Origin: an uncultured Acidobacteriota bacterium
GTDB lineage: Bacteria; Acidobacteriota; Blastocatellia; Pyrinomonadales; Pyrinomonadaceae
Direction of reading: 5' to 3'
Length of the DNA stretch: 35,691 nt
NCBI GenBank assembly: GCA_937871585.1
Contig: CALMPJ010000223.1
Location: 1-35,691, forward strand
Shown: positions 32,487 to 35,691 of the stretch, piece by piece
How positions within the stretch are numbered: the first letter of the stretch is position 1
Layout: each line of letters begins with the position of its first letter
Position numbers and translations under genes: made by a program
The notes under the pieces: model-generated
Databases searched by the model: none
Seen by the model: only the letters and a program-made list of their open reading frames with translations
What the model was told of the DNA's origin: nothing

Positions 32487-33302
32487 ATGAGCCGATTTGT
32501 CGTTTTCTCTTTCGTGATCGTTGCGTTTTGCAGCAGCGTTATTGCGGGCGAGTTTTGTGATGCGAATATGAGAATTCGTAGGAATGTCGCTACGCCAACT
32601 GATGGCGGAATTCGCGAAGATGTACCTACCAAGTATCGAGCAAAGTTCGATTTGTGGAAGGCCGAACTACTCTCGACCGAATTCGGCAAAGCCCAATGGT
32701 CGCAGTTCGAAACGAACAAGGCATTTGTGCTGAAGATCGAAGTTACGGGTAAGCGTGACAAAGGTGCCGGGACAGGCGATCTTGAATTCAATGATGCGGG
32801 CGAACTGGTCGGTGCCACCGTCACTCTCGGCGGCGACATCGATCGGGGTTATCCGAATTCGTACTATTACCCTGTGCTCGAATCATTAGCCGCGACGGAA
32901 ACCGCAACAACTCACAACGGCCGATTGCTGGCCGTAACGAAATTCTCGCACGAGCTTGGACATGTTGATCAAATACTGCGGGAAAGCGGCGAGCTATTGC
33001 GCCTACAGGACAAGTTAGTGCCGCAATACAGCAGTATTTTTCTCAAAAATGGCTGGAACACGAAGGACAATAAGCTAGTCGACCTAGCTGCCAAAATGGG
33101 CGGAACGCCTACTGAGATATGGGAACATCGCGAATACAAGAGCGAAACGATCGCACTACAGTTCCTTGCCGAAAAACTGTCCGGCGAACCATATCGATGC
33201 GACGTGATTCGGCGAGTCAAACGGAACGTTGCCGGAAACGCACGTCAATATCAATCGCTCTTCGCATCGCTGCCGATATTTAGTGATGCCAGCTGCGATT
33301 GA
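32487..33302 (+). CDS. Secreted HExxH-motif protein of unknown function (putative zinc metallopeptidase)
   Basis: A 271-residue protein from ATG 32487 (GAGG at 32473-32476 upstream); longer GTG or ATG starts exist, but this one begins with a clear signal peptide, MSRFVVFSFVIVAFCSSVIA. I do not recognise the family. KFSHELGHVDQIL contains HELGH (155-159), the zinc-binding HExxH of metallopeptidases. A later EYKSETIALQFLAE segment (E220-x2-A223) could supply a third, gluzincin-like glutamate ligand. Three cysteines (C24, C238, C270) lie in the mature part. The strong terminator upstream and the 138-base gap downstream suggest a monocistronic gene. Peptidase activity is inferred only from the motif. 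Confidence 0.75.
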   Translation: MSRFVVFSFVIVAFCSSVIAGEFCDANMRIRRNVATPTDGGIREDVPTKYRAKFDLWKAELLSTEFGKAQWSQFETNKAFVLKIEVTGKRDKGAGTGDLEFNDAGELVGATVTLGGDIDRGYPNSYYYPVLESLAATETATTHNGRLLAVTKFSHELGHVDQILRESGELLRLQDKLVPQYSSIFLKNGWNTKDNKLVDLAAKMGGTPTEIWEHREYKSETIALQFLAEKLSGEPYRCDVIRRVKRNVAGNARQYQSLFASLPIFSDASCD

Positions 33303-33313
33303 GTTTCGGTGTC

Positions 33314-33352
33314 GCCGAACGGCATTCCGGCAAGACCGGGGTGCCGTTCGGC
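33314..33352 (+). other. GC-rich hairpin downstream of the HExxH gene
   Basis: GCCGAACGGCA (33314-33324) pairs with TGCCGTTCGGC (33342-33352); an inner CCGG/CCGG pair (33327-33330, 33336-33339) extends the stem. There is no U-tract, so it is more likely an mRNA 3' stabilising or Rho-dependent end structure than an intrinsic terminator. Confidence 0.55.
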
Positions 33353-33361
33353 CTGCAATTC

Positions 33362-33389
33362 TTGACTTTGCTATTTGCCCTGCCATAAA
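33362..33389 (+). promoter_or_regulatory. Candidate promoter of the tldD-pmbA operon
   Basis: TTGACT (33362-33367), a 16-base spacer and CATAAA (33384-33389; 4 of 6), about 50 bases before the tldD ATG. Moderate match only. Confidence 0.4.
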
Positions 33390-33440
33390 CTTGGAAGCGT
33401 TCCGAGTTACTAATCTATTCAATTCAAAGTGAGGGGAATA

Positions 33441-35039
33441 ATGTCCTTTTCTCGACGTGATTTCATCAAAACCGCCGGACTTACGTTCGGTGCCCTGACG
33501 CTGCCGAGTTGGGCCTATGAGGCACAGGCTGCAGCAAGTATTTATCTTGACGCCAACAAAGATGCGATGGCAGATGCCGCACTTGCTACGGCAAAGAAGC
33601 TCGGAGCATCGTACGCCGATATTCGGATAAATCGATATCGTATTGAGAACGTTTCCACACGCGAACGGCAGGTTCAAAACGTGTCGAGCGGCCAGAATTT
33701 CGGCTTTGGCGTACGTGTATTGATCAACGGCACTTGGGGCTTTGCGGCAAGTCCGATCGTAACGATCGACGAGGTCAAGCGAGTGACGGCAGAGGCGGCT
33801 GCTATTGCCAAAGCCAATTCGGCGATCACACGAAAAAAGATCGAGTTGGTTCCGACACCAAAGGTCACGGCGAGTTGGAAAAGCTCGTTTGAGAAAGACC
33901 CGTTCGACGTTCCCGTAGACGAAAAGACGGCGATATTGCTAAAGATCAATGAGGCCGCGTTAAGTGTGAAAGGCGTAGGTTTCGTAAATTCTTCGCTGTC
34001 GGCGGTCAATGAGCAAAAGTACCTCGCAACGTCTGATGGTTCGCGGATCGAGCAGTACATCATCAGGACCATCCCAAGCTTCACCGCAACGGCCGTCGAT
34101 CGTGCAAGCGGCGATTTTCAGTCGGTCAATACACTTCGCGAAGGGCAGCAGATCGGTTACGAATACCTCTCGAAGCACGATTGGATCGGCGAAGCAAAGA
34201 CTGCGGCAGAGCATGCCGTGATGAAGCTAAAAGCTCCATCAGTTGCGCCGGGCAAATATGATCTTGTGTTACATCCTTCGCATCTTTTCCTAACGATCCA
34301 CGAATCGGTCGGCCATCCGACTGAGCTTGACCGCGCATTGCTATGGGAAGCGAATTATGCGGGAACAAGTTTCCTAACGCCCGACAAAACCGGCAAACTG
34401 CAATTCGGTTCGAAGATGGTCAACTTTGTCGCCGACAGAACGCAGGCACAAGGTATGGCGACTGTTGGTTGGGACGATGAAGGCGTTCCGGGACAGAGCT
34501 GGGACATCGTTAAAGACGGCGTGTTTGTCGGCTGGCAGACGACTCGCGACACGGCGAAGCTTGTCGGGCAGAGCAAGTCGACTGGCTGTTTGCACGCCGA
34601 TAGTTGGGGCAGCGTGCCGTTCCCGCGTATGCCGAATGTTTCGCTGTCGCCAGCGAAAACCAATGTTTCTCAAGACGATCTGATCGCGGGTGTTGAGAAC
34701 GGAATTCTGATATACGGCCGCGGAAGCTATTCGATCGACCAGCAGCGTTACAACTTTCAGTTCGGCGGCCAAACGTTCTGGGAGATCAAGAATGGTAAGG
34801 TCGGCGGTATGCTTCGCGATGTTGCCTACCAATCGAGAACTACGGATTTTTGGGGTTCGCTCGATGGACTTGGCGGCCAGGCAACGTATGAAATTCCCGG
34901 TTCTCCGAACGACGGTAAGGGCGAGCCAGGGCAATCGAACGCCGTTTCACACGGCTGTCCGCCGGCGAGATTTAGGAATATCAATGTTCTCAACACTGCG
35001 TCGGGAACAAATGCGGGCCAAATGGAGGACTACGATTAA
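33441..35039 (+). CDS. tldD: TldD-family metalloprotease with Tat signal peptide
   Basis: A 532-residue protein of the TldD/PmbA family. The start ATG 33441 follows AGGGGA by 3 bases; a GTG at 33429 would include that site. The N-terminus MSFSRRDFIKTAGLTFGALT is a consensus Tat signal (SRRDFIK) with a likely cleavage after AQA about residue 30. The TldD core has GVRVLINGTWGFAA near 90-103, and the zinc motif IHESVGH with H287-E288-H292 (HExxxH). A C-terminal AVSHGCPPARF cysteine may act as the third ligand. Known TldD/TldE complexes are cytoplasmic and degrade or trim unfolded peptides and RiPP leaders; export here is unusual. PmbA follows with a one-base overlap. Confidence 0.9.
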   Translation: MSFSRRDFIKTAGLTFGALTLPSWAYEAQAAASIYLDANKDAMADAALATAKKLGASYADIRINRYRIENVSTRERQVQNVSSGQNFGFGVRVLINGTWGFAASPIVTIDEVKRVTAEAAAIAKANSAITRKKIELVPTPKVTASWKSSFEKDPFDVPVDEKTAILLKINEAALSVKGVGFVNSSLSAVNEQKYLATSDGSRIEQYIIRTIPSFTATAVDRASGDFQSVNTLREGQQIGYEYLSKHDWIGEAKTAAEHAVMKLKAPSVAPGKYDLVLHPSHLFLTIHESVGHPTELDRALLWEANYAGTSFLTPDKTGKLQFGSKMVNFVADRTQAQGMATVGWDDEGVPGQSWDIVKDGVFVGWQTTRDTAKLVGQSKSTGCLHADSWGSVPFPRMPNVSLSPAKTNVSQDDLIAGVENGILIYGRGSYSIDQQRYNFQFGGQTFWEIKNGKVGGMLRDVAYQSRTTDFWGSLDGLGGQATYEIPGSPNDGKGEPGQSNAVSHGCPPARFRNINVLNTASGTNAGQMEDYD

Positions 35040-35691
35040 TGCTGTTAACCGAAACTGAAGTAAAAGCCCTCACGGACAAGATATTATCGATGGTCAAGGC
35101 CGACGACGCCTCGGCAAACGTCGGCAGTAACGTGCAATCCCATCTGCGGTTTGCCGGAAACAACGTCCTAACCAGCGGTAAACGCGAAGGCCGGAGTGCC
35201 AGCGTAACGGTCTGGATCGGCGGCAAGCGTGGTTCCGCATCTACAAATGATCTGGACGATGCGAGTTTGCGGACGATGGTCGATCGTGCCGAAGCGATCG
35301 CCAAAACGGCACCGCAGGATCGCGAATACGTACCGACATTAGCCAAGCAGACGTACAAGCCGGTCAATGCGTATTTCGAAGGAACCGCAAACTTATCGCT
35401 TACCGACCGCGCGAAGCAGATCGGAGCTGTTATCGCCGAATGTGAGAAGAACGGCGTGATCGGCGCCGGTTTTCATAATGCCAATGCCTCGTCAGGCGGA
35501 AATGCTACAAAGAACGGAAACTTCGATTACGAGCGTACGACGGGCGTAGGGTTGTCGGTAACCGCTCGAACGCCGGACGGCACGAGTTCCGGCTACTTCC
35601 TTCGCGGCCACAACGACATCACAAAGCTCGATACAATGAGGATCGCTCGCGAATCGATACGGAAAGCTCTCGAAGGCAAAAATGCACGAGC
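35039..35691 (+). CDS. pmbA: PmbA/TldE-family partner protein, N-terminal fragment (runs off the right edge)
   Basis: 217 codons of a plus-strand gene starting with ATG at 35039, sharing one base with the tldD stop (TAATG). The translation begins MLLTETEVKALTDKILSMVK, has a TldD-like RFAGNNVLTSGKREG segment and SASVTVWIGGKRGSASTNDL, and continues into SYFEGTA-like and FDYERTTGVGLSVTAR stretches of the family's first domain. It has no signal peptide. TldE subunits form a heterodimer with TldD and lack the zinc motif; that region lies outside the window. If the partner is exported through Tat, this subunit may be carried along in the folded complex. Confidence 0.82.
   Translation, partial: MLLTETEVKALTDKILSMVKADDASANVGSNVQSHLRFAGNNVLTSGKREGRSASVTVWIGGKRGSASTNDLDDASLRTMVDRAEAIAKTAPQDREYVPTLAKQTYKPVNAYFEGTANLSLTDRAKQIGAVIAECEKNGVIGAGFHNANASSGGNATKNGNFDYERTTGVGLSVTARTPDGTSSGYFLRGHNDITKLDTMRIARESIRKALEGKNAR

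Overview
The window reads as a bacterial chromosome segment of intermediate GC (not computed). It is dominated by one long minus-strand polysaccharide operon, followed by a set of plus-strand housekeeping and secreted-protein genes. Gene content (Wzx/Wzy exopolysaccharide genes, a PqqD/HprK-like module, a DUF305 plus LVIVD-repeat pair, a Tat-exported TldD) and protein style suggest an Acidobacteriota member, perhaps Blastocatellia. That is an inference from memory of similar gene sets; there is no rRNA in the window to test it.

Region 1 (about 23791 down to 1, minus strand) is a tightly packed run of 22 genes, many overlapping by 1-14 bases. In transcription order it encodes: an outer-membrane export protein with SLBB-type domains; a Wzc-like co-polymerase/BY-kinase; a plant-like GDP-mannose 3,5-epimerase; GT2 and GT4 glycosyltransferases; a Wzx flippase; a methyltransferase; a Wzy-type polymerase; a second methyltransferase; a fused RfaE2-GmhA heptose enzyme; the RfaE1 heptose kinase; a GT4; three enzymes for a UDP-2-acetamido-2,6-dideoxy-L-hexose; two more GT4s; and a WecA/WbpL-type initiating sugar-phosphate transferase. 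The inferred product is a Wzx/Wzy-dependent surface polysaccharide that may contain L-galactose, a manno-heptose and L-QuiNAc or L-FucNAc.

The 3' end of this operon (3139 down to 814) holds a module unrelated to sugar assembly: an HPr-kinase-like P-loop protein, a small protein joining a PqqD-type domain to a Tat-like signal and a six-cysteine tail, and a nucleotidyltransferase-fold protein. The kinase / PqqD / nucleotidyltransferase set recalls the tailoring part of kinase-containing lasso-peptide clusters, but the cyclase and leader peptidase are absent. This is the best candidate for an undescribed system. A strong intrinsic terminator separates the small gene from the nucleotidyltransferase, which overlaps tsaB; a partial rimI-like gene follows.

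Region 2 (23987 to 35691, plus strand) contains mutS (possibly leaderless), nagZ, an orphan family-5 solute-binding protein, tRNA-Gly(GCC) and tRNA-Cys(GCA) separated by a long inverted repeat, a secreted DUF305 protein with an LVIVD-repeat protein, a strong terminator, a secreted HExxH protein, and a TldD/PmbA pair in which only TldD carries a Tat signal. The PmbA gene runs off the right edge. No CRISPR array, insertion sequence, phage gene or rRNA was seen, and no gene-free stretch exceeds 300 bases.
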